Source: Harmothoe impar (taxonomy: Eukaryota; Annelida; Polychaeta; Phyllodocida; Polynoidae). From it: DNA of 64,000 nucleotides. The stretch lies in the NCBI GenBank assembly GCA_947462335.1, contig OX381710.1:31487004-31551003 (forward strand). The letters are read 5' to 3'. Below the pieces are notes generated by a model, which saw nothing but the letters and a program-made list of their open reading frames with translations, was not told the DNA's origin and ran no database searches. Below, one piece after another: positions 1 to 10,568 of this stretch. The stretch's first letter is position 1; every line of letters begins with the position of its first letter. The position numbers were made by a program, and so were the translations under genes.

Positions 1-2400
1 ACCAATTGTTGTGTCATGATGCTCATTTTGGGGAAGGCTTTTTAAGTAAAACTCACAATGAGGAATAGTTTGTGTTGGCGTTGAGCCATGCACGTAGTAG
101 CCTTAAGGAAATTAGATCAAATCGTTTTAGAGATACAAATAAGCTCGTTGGACTGAAAATACCAAAATACCACTGTCATTGGTTTTGGTTACCCAAACCT
201 ACTATAATTATGCAAAACTTCTGTAGGGATGCAGTTCTCTTCACAGATGTACATACATGTAATACCAGGGAAAACCTCTGATCTTAACTGTAGGGCAGTT
301 GTAATGTATCTCTATTTTGTTATTGGTATACAGCTGGAGAGGTCATACCTGTTCTACTCTAGAACATCTACGTTCTAAAGTCTTAGTTTTAATCATAATT
401 AACCATACATAAATAAAGATCGATGAAATATTAAAGCGTCGCAAGATCTAGATAAGCCTCAATTGCACTAGTCTATATAGAACTCCAACTGAACATCCCC
501 CTATATTATTATGTATAGAGCGCTTTCTATGTGACACATACCTCTTGTTTGCTTTCTCAGTCGATAGGTCAACGACGCAAAATAACCCCTAAGTGCACCA
601 ACGTCGTCTTTATTGTTTACAACTCACAATCTGAACATATCGTTAGGCAATCGCTTACATTGTGTACCATTAGAATGTCCATATCTTACCATCAGTCTCC
701 CTTTGGATTCTTTATGTATGTACAGCAATCTTCTCTTTTAAAAACGTTTCTATTTCATACTTCCCTCCACACATCCTGTGCTTAAATAGTTTATGACTGT
801 GTTTCCTAGACGACTAGTAGGTACACTGTAAAAAATATTCTGTAGAAAAAACGGAGAATCACTGGCATCAATGGGAGCCGGGAAACCCACGTTTTTTTTT
901 AGGGAATTCCGTTTTTGGAAGTCACCGTTTTTTAAGGGAATTCCGTTTTTTAAAGTCACCATAATTTTTATGGAATTTCACTGTTTTATTATGCTTTAGC
1001 CAAGAACAATTAATTAGCTATTAAAATGAATTTGAGGCTACATTATTGACCTGTTGTGATTACCCCCCCCCCTCCTTTTGTAATTTAGCACTTATTATCA
1101 TTTATATCATTGTCCAGTTCATTATAATTAAGAATCATATCCATTTTAGTTCCATGTGGACATCTTGTGCCCGGACTTCATAATTATTATGAAGTAGCAC
1201 ATATAATGCCCCACAGCACTTAATAATCACAATTCATGAGCAAACATTACTCTAGAATTGCTATAGAACATCCACCACAGTGCTGAGCATATATATTTTT
1301 CTTATTGTCACAAGATGGGTGTCTATGGTATTACAATTACTGCTCGGTGTCCCACACAATTAACTCTTTTATCAATTGTGAATATTTCATCAAATTTAAA
1401 TTACATCTGTATATCTATGTTATAATCAATTGAGATATTGAAAAATATTAGCATATCAGCACACTTATATTGCTTTATAATCTAGAACCATCAGAAAACT
1501 CAACTGAGGAACTAGGCTGCCACCTGGTAGGAAAAGATGGAACTACCTGTAAAACAGAGTTTCACTGTAAAAGAAAAAACGGAGTTTCACTGCAATCATT
1601 TACGGAAGTTCACTGTAAAATAAATGAGATTTACAGTGATTCACTGTAAACAAGAAAACGGTGATGCACTGTCAAATTTAACTGAGATTCTCCGTGAATT
1701 CAAGGGAATTTTTTTACAGTGTATATACTGCCTTATATCCCATTCGCTCTTGGCACGTAAGGCCGTCGATCTTGACAAAGTTCCACATTGGGATTGGTCT
1801 TTGGTTATAGTAGTAATACCTTAGGGCTTTGGGGCAACACCTAAATATGAAGCAAGGTTGGGTCCTCAGTATCAGAGCATGCTTTAGGAATAGAAAATGG
1901 GGTTTCTTGCTAGGGTAACTGGCCCTTTGCACTAAGACCTGGTCGTGTCTCTTCTCCACTAAAGGTGGCCTCTTCTGCTTGTCTGGTGTTTGCATTGCCC
2001 CTCCCTCTTCACCCAGATTGTTGGGCCTCGCCGACCAACCCCAAACAGACCTCTGTCTCCGTGTGTCAACTTGGGGACCTCTGGGAGGCCCTTACCCAAC
2101 CTGAATAGCAGGGAGCACACCATCCACCCACACATCCAGGTAAGGGCATCACACTCACCACTCAGGAGGTTCTCCAGTAGGCTGAAGGATCAGCCAACCT
2201 TATGGCCCCACGTGTCAATCTCAGCCCCCTGAAGAGTTTCCTGTCCTCCTAACTGACTTTCTCCCGGTTTTAGGGTTCAAAGCTTGAAATGGCCCCGTTA
2301 TATATTTTTAAAAGGGGCTTCTTAATACAATATAGTTGAGCTATATATCTAATATGTTTGATGATTATTTTGATGCATGCAATAAGGAATTCATTCTTAC
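1..2400 (-). other. Partial intron of the INF2-like gene after the microexon
   Basis: Non-coding sequence following the donor after 2401. It contains the 898-bp MITE at 824-1721. The expected next INF2 exon (an acidic DLED...EEEL-like stretch) is not visible on the minus strand. The remaining parts, 1-823 and 1722-2400, show only short chance ORFs, an A/T-rich composition and nothing I recognise. Confidence 0.7.
824..1721. mobile_element. Non-autonomous DNA transposon (MITE), CACTGTAAAAAA termini
   Basis: The ends are perfect 12-bp terminal inverted repeats, CACTGTAAAAAA at 824-835 and its complement at 1710-1721, flanked by TA on both sides. Similarity continues inward with a one-base gap. 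Inside the left end are degenerate copies of a GGGAATTCCGTTTTT-type motif. Inside the right end are several copies of an AAAACGGAGTTTCACTG-type motif, its approximate complement. There is no transposase. The TA duplication suggests a Tc1/mariner-type source, but I cannot name the family. Confidence 0.7.
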
Positions 2401-2434
2401 CTTAGTTGGTTGAGGACCTCCAGCAACTTTAGAC
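2401..2434 (-). CDS. INF2: INF2-like formin, 34-base microexon (GLKLLEVLNQLR)
   Basis: A very short exon. On the minus strand a pyrimidine-rich tract ending TCATATTGCAG precedes 2434, and the donor GTAAGAAT follows 2401. Entering in phase 1, it completes the Gly codon left open by the exon at 10409 and reads G-LKLLEVLNQL, with AG left over to begin the next codon (probably Arg or Ser). This continues the conserved INF2 word NEFIG-LQLLDVL-RLR without a gap, which is why I accept such a short exon. It lies 8.0 kb downstream of the previous exon. The next exon, expected to encode an acidic Glu/Asp-rich segment, was not found between 1 and 2400 and presumably lies left of the window. Confidence 0.87.
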
Positions 2435-3347
2435 CTGCAATATGAGTAAGAGAACACATTTACATCAATTATGATGATGGAGACAAAATCAAATAGCTCT
2501 GTGGTCAAAATCATGTCGAGTACTTTATTATTGATACATCGCTAGTACATGGCTGAAGTTCATGGTATCAGAATGATCCAGCAAACCTCTTAATGAAATT
2601 ATTCTCAAAATAGTCAAATTATAATGGAAGGATCAAATTGCAGCTAGTATGCCATTTAAGTTCAATATAAAGCTTAGATTTATAATTGTACCCTTTTGCT
2701 GCACCAGCTCCACCTGGGAGTCATTGATCCCGTTCTATTTAGATGTCATTAGTAATACCATCGTAGGACATTACTTATATGGTTGGGAATTCACCAATAT
2801 CACAAATACTCGAGCATAGACTCTTGAATGGGTTCCAAATAATGCCGAACCTAACCAATTACCATTCCACCCTCATGTAATACCTATCTCAAGAGTGCTT
2901 TCTGTATCCCCATTGTAAGGTCCCTTTAATTATTGTAGCTGCAGGAGCAAGTCATTCCCCTTCTAGATCTCCTTTCGCTTTTAACCATTGGTGATGACAG
3001 CCTTGGTGAGATAAGGTCCACCACTCATCACCAGCCCTTGTTGAGGAGCTAGCATTGGCCGAGGTCTGGGTGGCAGGGGACAATGGACAGCCGACTTCCA
3101 CCTCGTACCTTTGTCCAGACCTTGATAGGACTCCTAAGTACCTCACTGTTAATGGTGTGGTCAGGGGTGACGCCTGTCTATAGCTGGTAACCTGAGCAAC
3201 GGAATACCTGTAGTGGTCAGTGAGTGACGGTTTGGACCTAGAGGTATATCAGACAGACACATTCCAGTCATATACTATAGCCCTCCATACCACAAGGTTA
3301 GTTTTTTGCCTTAATTATTAATAGAATATGACCCTCTTCCTGTAGTG

Positions 3348-3582
3348 AATATTGTGCCTCTATATGGGTAAAAATCGACACGGCCGACACGGCGACACGG
3401 CCCTTTTAGGCCCTTTTAAAAATCGACGGACACAGGAAAATTAGGGGTAAAAATCGACCCACAGGGATTTTTCTTTAAGTTCTTATATAGCTAAAAATCG
3501 ACACAATGACACAGTCCTACTGCTAAAAATCGACCCAGCGACATGGTCAAATTTGTGGGTACCCATGTAGAGGCACAATATT
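3348..3582. mobile_element. Small MITE with internal AAAAATCGACAC repeats
   Basis: Inverted arms of 23 bases at 3348-3370 and 3560-3582 (AATATTGTGCCTCTA at the start) differ at one position. Between them lie several degenerate copies of an AAAAATCGACACAGCGACACGG-like unit spaced irregularly. It has no coding capacity. The target duplication is unclear because the termini are themselves near-palindromic (AATATT). Confidence 0.6.
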
Positions 3583-4059
3583 GTGTAATTCAGCCAGCAG
3601 ACCAGCGGTTATGATCACTGCAGCGTACAGTTTGCAGTTTAACTGTTCTATTGATTAGGTTAGTAAGACCCACTTCCTCTAAATTATAGACCCATGTAAA
3701 TCCATCACAGGGTCAACATTGATCATAAGATTTACATTGAATGAGATGAATTTGGCCATGCAGAATATTAAGCTTCGCACTTTGTACAAAATATCAAACA
3801 AATCTGCACTCCATCAGCTATATGGTGGAAAACATAGTTTGCTGGAATGCCTATCTATGTGTTTGGGTGTCAAAGCTTCTCCAGGAGAGACATGTGTGGA
3901 TCTCAACTACTGGGGGCAAATATTGTGGAAAAGAAATGGGCAATGTGTTTAAAAAGAAGTGAAAAAATGGAGACCTGTCGCTATGCAGAGATATACATTG
4001 GGGAGCAACCACGAGCCGACTTGTTTGGTTTCGCTACAACACCAGCGACTCCTCTGGGT

Positions 4060-4340
4060 CTGCGCTGCTAGCCAGGCGCTGTGCTGGACATCAGCCAGAT
4101 CGCTAACAACCAGCGGCCTGTGACGTCACAAATAAAAACGTCTCCCGTCACCCTGAGTAGAGACAATGGGACGATCCCTGGCAGCGGCCACCATGCAGGG
4201 ACGTGAGTGGCCCTGCGGCCATTAAGTCGCGTGGTGCTCGACATGGCAGCTAGGGGGAGCCAGCCGTGTTCGCCGCCCGCTTCAAAGCGAGGCTCAAGGC
4301 CGCGAGGATTCTCGGGATACCGATTTTTATCCGAGATTGA
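4060..4340. promoter_or_regulatory. CpG-rich patch with a cAMP-response-element-like site
   Basis: This patch is clearly richer in CpG than the surrounding intron. It contains the palindrome TGACGTCA at 4121-4128 (the CREB/ATF consensus) and an A/T-rich AAATAAAAA just after it. A GCCACC-ATG context at 4193 is followed nine bases on by GTGAGTGG, which looks like a splice donor. That combination would fit a small plus-strand first exon, but no continuation is recognised. It could instead be an old repeat or an unmethylated enhancer. Confidence 0.25.
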
Positions 4341-4416
4341 CAGGTTTTTCACCAAGTTTAATGGAAGAAAGCATCCACATTTTAAAATTGTATTGTATTT
4401 ACAAGCATTATGTCCT

Positions 4417-4535
4417 CACACTCGTCAGCGTCAGCGTCATTGTCGCTGAAACCACCCTCATGTGAAAGTCAGGTACTGCCTCACTTTCACATGAGGGTGG
4501 TTTCAGCGACAATGACGCTGACTTTTCTGAGTGTG
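4417..4535. repeat. Perfect foldback hairpin, palindromic repeat family copy 1
   Basis: Arms of 38 bases at 4432-4469 and 4483-4520 are exact complements around a 13-base loop. A further inverted match, CACACTC at 4417-4423 and GAGTGTG at 4529-4535, lies outside. The arm carries CAGCGTCATTGTCGCTGAAA. The centre, AGTCAGGTACTGCCTCACT, is itself near-palindromic. It is related to the copies at 22534-22640 and 58569-59524. Confidence 0.85.
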
Positions 4536-7500
4536 CTCCGCCTTCGCATTACAAGTTGGTTGCTTAATCTGCCTCTGTTTGTGGCTTTGGTTATTTATGA
4601 AACAGGTGGCAAAGACCTTGTTGCTCTTGACATTTTAAAAGGGAGTTTTTTTGGGAGAGAGAAGGTCCCGGGAGAAGGTGCCTCGACAAAGGTGCAAGAG
4701 GCATTGGTGTACTGCAATATTTATGCCCTCCTGTCGACCCTAGACGTTATATATGAACACGTCGCCGACTAGGACCAACTTCACACACTCCACTGGAGTA
4801 CTAAACAGATAAATATGGCGACGACTACAGGAGGCCATGGTGGTTAGGTGTTGGCCTCTGATCCTCAGACCTCCCACCTTGTGTGTATGTACGTAACCCT
4901 CCAGTGTCGACCTGTGTGGTTACCATGACAACTGACAGAACTCTCAGTGAAACAAGTCACAGTCTCTCTCTGCCCACAAGTTACACATTGCCCTTCCCAA
5001 GCACGCCCTCTCCAAACCCCCCAATCTCCTGCCACTTGAGCTGCACCATGCCGCCCCCACCTTACATTATGTACTCACTCTGCAATGCAACATGCCTCCA
5101 TGTCTCCCCCACCCCTCCTACCTCCCTCCTCCTCCTGCTCCTTCCATGCTGCAGCAGCCTATTGGTAAGCATCACCACTGCTAGTGCCTGGGAGTCTGAG
5201 AGAATACCAGGATCATGTATTCAACACCTTGAACACACCTGTGTGGTCGCTACCTGACAGGTGAGCTTTAGAAGAGGTATCCCTGACGTCCATACGACTT
5301 GCTGTTCAGGCTCAGACTATACCAAATCTGACGTCCCCTGCATGCAGCAGCCTCTTGTAGTGTCCTTGATAACCTCCCCATTATACTACATCCCCTGTAT
5401 ATTGTTCAGCTTACATAAGCATTCCTTATTTCAAATGAACCAGATGCCATGCCTGCATCCCCTGCACCCAAGGGTATGCATGGGTGTGATCCAAAAGAAC
5501 CTGTTAGCATGTTGGCAGCCGAGGCAGCGACATGGCCATCCATACTGACCTGTTTGACCCCTCACAAGTTAATTCTGAAATGCCCTTTGGTGGATGCCTA
5601 TTAAATCCACATGCATCAGTGTTATATGACTTCACGCTGTAATTGAATTGAGTAAAGTGATTATTCAATACTCGGATGCATGAAGGGTATCAGAAAGGAA
5701 GGTTGTACTGTGGAATAAATCATGTTAAATTCTTCAGATTGCCATTGTAGGTTCTTCAAGTTGACTGGGTTTATGGGTTTTCGCTCAAAAGGTGCATTTC
5801 AGTCTACCCTGTCGGCATGACGCAAAGGTTTGTACAGGCGATTTAACGACAACAACCGATTCCTCGTCTACATCCGCCCTCTGCCTTCATCCAGGCATTA
5901 GAGGTGTTCGGGTCAGGTGCTCCAGCCCAGGTGCAAACCTGTCACAGGTACACATCATACCATGCAACCCTCCTCTGGGACCCTTAGACCTGTCACTGCC
6001 ATTCCACCATCCCTCCACATCCATATAAAATACCTGTCTTCCCTAATCCCATCAACTCTGCCGTGTTTTACAGCTCCTCCCCGTCAGCCTACATGAAAGC
6101 CCGGGAGGAGAGCCATTCAGATGGAAAGCTGCCTTATTGTGAAGTCTATGGGTAGATGCCAACATCTCTACTTTAACCAATGCTGCATTGATTGCCAGTA
6201 GAGCTGTAAAAAGATCTGTTTGATGATTGGGTTATCATCAGTATGACAGAAGTACTGTGATTACCACAATGGATCGATAGAAACCATGCAGACACAAGCT
6301 GGAGACTGGATGTTACATAAAGTTTTGTGCCTGCAATGTTACCAAAAATGGGATATAACTTTGATATTTGTTGCTGAACATTGCTGCTACAGTTCACTGA
6401 CCTCTGGGAAACTACTGCAAAATGAGAGATGCCATTTCACTCATTTCTATGTACACGCTATTGTATTAATAACGATACATGTAATGTGTTTTCCTGAGTA
6501 ATACAATAAATCACATGTATATTGTAGATCTGATCTATATATGGGCTGCTATTTTATCTCACAGTTGGTGGAGAACCCATTTAATTGCATGAAGGGAAAG
6601 TATTCTATAACCTGTTGGGTCTGTGTGAAGTAAAGGGAGAGTATCACATTCCCTCATTCTATTACAAGGTGGACACGCTCAATGTGGCAACAATGGAGGG
6701 CAGACTGAAACCCTACATTCATAAGTCCTATATAATCCCAAAAGACAGGAGGAAAACCAGGTGACCTACAATTAACGCCCACAATGTGCCTGTTTTCTAG
6801 GCATGAGGAGCAGCCTGGCTGCGGGTCCACTCTAGAAGCTAATAAACTTGTGGGATCAGCCGAAATAGGCCTGAATAGAGACGTGGGTGGGAACAACCCT
6901 GTAAACATCTGTCCTCCCCGACCCCTCCCCCACCTTTGTAAATGCCGCAATCCAAGGTGACGGTTCAGTCGTGCGAGCTGGACCCCTTGAGAACGCTTCA
7001 CGGGTTCCTCCTGACCAAGAAACATGCTGTAGTCTGGAGCACACCGTCCCCTGCCAACATTGCTCTCTTTGAGCACTGTTTCTATTCAGAATCACCCAAA
7101 TCTGCTGTGATCCGCGAGACCGCCCGCGCCAGAATTGCTGTGGTTTTCTATTTCAGAGTATTTATGTGGGTGGCCTCGTCCTAGATACATGTGTAATGTC
7201 CATATAGCTTGGCTTAGAACTGAGAATGAATCATATTGGACTGAACTTTTATTTCTCTCTCCAAAAAGATCAGAGTTTAGTCATTTTCAACTTCAGTTAG
7301 TGTCGATCAATGTTATATAGCTAATCAACGTTTTAGGTATTATGTAAATTCCTCGTGCTCAAATAAAGAAACGTTGGTGATCAGCTTTAATCTAACTGTT
7401 AAGTATACTGCAACATCTTCTGTAACTGTGCATCAGATGCTATTGTAAATCCCCATGTATGCCTTCATAGTATAGAGAAAAGTGCAGTAGATTTAACACG

Positions 7501-7582
7501 CAAATGTTAACCTGCATCTAGCCCATAGCAGCACAACTGTACATGTACAGCAAAAATAACTATATTATTTTTGCAGCTAGAG

Positions 7583-7637
7583 CACTGTTTAGTTAAAGTA
7601 CCTGTTGTTGTTCCTGAACAACAACTTTTTACAGTGA
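7583..7637. repeat. Small foldback flanked by CACTGT/ACAGTG
   Basis: A perfect 10-bp stem, GTTGTTGTTC at 7604-7613 and GAACAACAAC at 7616-7625 with a two-base loop, sits inside CACTGT ... TTTTTACAGTG. The outer ends resemble the termini of the MITE at 824-1721, so it may be a tiny relative. Confidence 0.5.
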
Positions 7638-10408
7638 AGGCTAGTCGGAGAAGAAACTCACATAGCGTAGTGGCACCGGAGCACTAATTCATGTAAGTGC
7701 CACTGATATACCAGATCGACGCTCATTCAACATAATATGTATTTCAACACCAATTCACCCACGTTGCTTGTGATAGAGAGACCGGTGTTCATTCGAAGAT
7801 ATGGCTTTTACACGAGCTATTATGGTAGTCCCATAGCATTAGCAGTCCCTGCGTTCGGACTATACATGCATCACCAGTCTCCACACACCCAGTCACTGCC
7901 CTTGCTGATCTCCAGAGGATCCCTCATAGATGGTGGTCAAGGTGGGAGATGCCCATGTATGCTTAACATATGGATGGGATAGCTGACTCAAGTCTTTATA
8001 CCTAGACAGGGCTAGCTTGGCAGCGGATCAGGCATAGAGGAGGTGGGATATGTGTGCATGCATGTATGTATAGGAATATCTGGGTCTAGCATGTAGTGGT
8101 ATATGGTAGCTGAGCATGTACATGGAATCATGCCAAATGCCTTGCTCAGGAACATGCTGGGGAATTGCTGACATAACTTGAAAACATTGGATGGGAATAT
8201 TCTCGAAATCTAGCCTTTAATCCAGGTTTAATTTCAACTATTATCAGAAAAGACAATGAGCTGTGCCTGATCCGAGTCTACCCATATCAGAAGTGAAAGG
8301 GATGTGGTGAGCCCCTTTTGGGTGAGGTATTGAATAGATGGTGGCAATTGGCTGGGAAGGGTGGTACACATCCATGTAAGATCTGGGTGAACTGATTGAT
8401 CCGCTAGCTGAATTGGGAATGATGGAGTAGATGAGCCCCAGTCACTGACCTATAGAATGAGTCCATATCACAAAGCCAGGCTACTACCCTGGTCTAATGA
8501 GCCAGGAGGGGACCACCATAGCAATGTACACCTACATGCATGCCTGCAATACGAACACGGCACCCTACCTGGCAACCATAGCAGCCAATATCCTCCCCCA
8601 TACAGAGAGCAGGCACAGAAATGGTGTAGCCCTGTCTGTATAACTTGTCCACACGCCTCATGGCTCCCCCCACGTCTGTTGGTTTACATTACTATAAGGC
8701 CCTCTGCAGGTGGCCATTGTAGACTGCTCATCATCTTATGGGCCTGGGTTTGCTGCTGTCACAGATTTGGAGCTGTATACTATTGCAGACCCTACATGTC
8801 TGTCAGGACTTGACTTGGGGAGCATTTCTATACTGACAGGCCTCAGACAGGCACACAGGGCCTAATCAGCAATCAAAGCAATACGTGATATTGGCGGGGA
8901 AGAGCTTGCAGCTATGGCCACCTGAGGGGAGGAGAGAAAAGTTTCTTATAATGGACAAGTGGTGACGTAGCTTTGTGTGAGAAGTAAACTGTGGGTGGGA
9001 CACTTTAGTCTCCATCCTCAATGTCTTCAGATAAGCATCGGACGTTAGTCGTCCCTGTCTCTACCCCTTTTGTTGGTACCATGGTGCTCACCCCACAGGT
9101 GGTAATATTACACCATGGGTACCAACCAAGGAGGAAGGAGGAGCAGTCACTCTGTAATCATCTCCTACCACCAAATACAAACCTTATCGTTAACTCTGCC
9201 ATACGCCACATACCATACAATATTCTCCAAATGTGGATATCAAACTAGGAGCAGATTATCTGTATCCAATATAGATCAATTTTTTTTCTTTTTGTCCTAT
9301 TCTCTCCTAAATTCCAATATGGCTTGCTGGATGTCTTCCTTCGATCTAGACTCTATTCCAAAGTTGTTTTTATCACCACCTGGCTTTCTGGACAAGTTTG
9401 CAGGCGCTTGTCTGACATTGCCACACCTGAGGCTTGAAGACGTAACCATTTGTGGCTGTCACAGCAGCCCTTCAAGCCATGTCTAGTACCTAATTATCAT
9501 ACTGGCGGCAGTCAAGGGATGCATGTGGTAGTTCCTAAATGTGTTTAGCCTATGGGTGAGGCAGCGCTGAGGTCTATTCAGGAGCCAAGGCACATTCAGG
9601 TAGGAACCCAGTTGTTAATATTGGCAGGGTAACCCATGAGATCCAACCCAACTCCTTGATAAAACAATGCCGACATCTGTCTAGGGATCACTATGAGGCT
9701 TTATTGTTTGGTAGCATTCAGTAGTATGCCAACTGGGAGATATATTAAGGCTCAAATTGAGAGATTCCATCGATTTTCATACACTTTTTAATATTTCATT
9801 ATAGCAGCCATGGCAGACAGTTCTGTGGGTCCAAAAGAAATCAGGACATGCTCCATCATCACCAAAACCTTTTTTGATAAGGCAATTAATTATGCTAGCA
9901 TGACCATCTACATAATGTCTCTGTAAGGCCATTTATATAGTTCATGTCCATATAGTTATGGTGGGCTGACCCAGAATGGAAAGTAGAGTTTTTATAATAA
10001 GTAATAACTTTGAAGTAGCACTACAACATGATACCCCGAGCTGCAGCTAGCAGGTACAATTTATCAGGATCTTTAGCCACTGTGATTTATCATAATGATC
10101 CCTATCTGTGCCAGACGCTATGGGCGTGTTATTAATGTGCCTGTCGCTACCGTCTATATCCTATCTACATCTCACCCAATGTTATTTATCCATTTCATAC
10201 AGTCCTTGACTCTCACCCCCCCCCCCAACCCCCCATTTCTGTACTTCTTTTTGCATCTTCCCCCGATAATCATAAATGTGTCTCTCTTCGAGTCTGGTTC
10301 TGTTGGTTCATCTTTCTACGCGTAATCAATTCTCTTTCTTACACCCCCCCTCTCGCTCTCCCTCCCTCCCTATCCATGGTCATTATGACGATATTAAGTT
10401 TGACTCAC

Positions 10409-10568
10409 CTATGAATTCATTGCGTATCCGCACTCTGTCCTCGACCTTCTCTGTAGAGATGATGATACAGTTGATGAAGGCCAGCAGGGTCGTCTTGTAA
10501 GCCGACGTCTCCGCCGAGCGGAGCTCGTCCAGCAACACACTGAACCGGTACCGACATTTCTTGGCCTC
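10409..10568 (-). CDS. INF2: INF2-like formin, third recognised exon (DID, ending NEFIG)
   Basis: A 160-base exon with acceptor TCTAATTTATAG before 10568 and donor GTGAGTCA after 10409, entering in phase 0 and leaving in phase 1. It encodes EAKKCRYRFSVLLDELRSAE, then TSAYKTTLLAFINCIIISTE, then KVEDRVRIRNEFI plus the first base of a Gly codon. Family knowledge: YRFS, xEL, and RxxxRNEFIG are conserved in the INF2 inhibitory domain. Residues aligned with human Arg177, Glu184, Leu198, Arg214, Arg218 and Glu220 are all unchanged; several of these are reported sites of kidney and nerve disease mutations. The exon is GC-rich compared with the surrounding intron, with many codons ending in C or G. 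It is separated from the previous exon by a 31.2-kb intron. Confidence 0.94.

Larger units (their letters stand above)
2435..10408 (-). other. Intron of the INF2-like gene (8.0 kb)
   Basis: Bounded by the donor GTGAGTCA after 10409 and the acceptor TTGCAG before 2434. It holds a small MITE (3348-3582), a CpG-rich patch (about 4060-4340), a perfect hairpin (4417-4535) and a small foldback (7583-7637). Pyrimidine-rich stretches occur at about 4980-5160 and 10190-10380, the latter with long C runs. In 4800-7580 and 7640-10190 the ORFs of 60-140 codons show no recognisable domain and I treat them as chance. Confidence 0.7.

Noticed and set aside
2150..2240. Donor-like GTGAGTG on the minus strand near 2155, considered as the next INF2 exon
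   Set aside because: All three frames back to a plausible acceptor contain stops, and none matches the expected acidic INF2 segment.
7604..7630. Hairpin plus T run resembling a bacterial terminator
   Set aside because: The genome is eukaryotic; the hairpin lies inside CACTGT/ACAGTG ends and is better explained as a small foldback.
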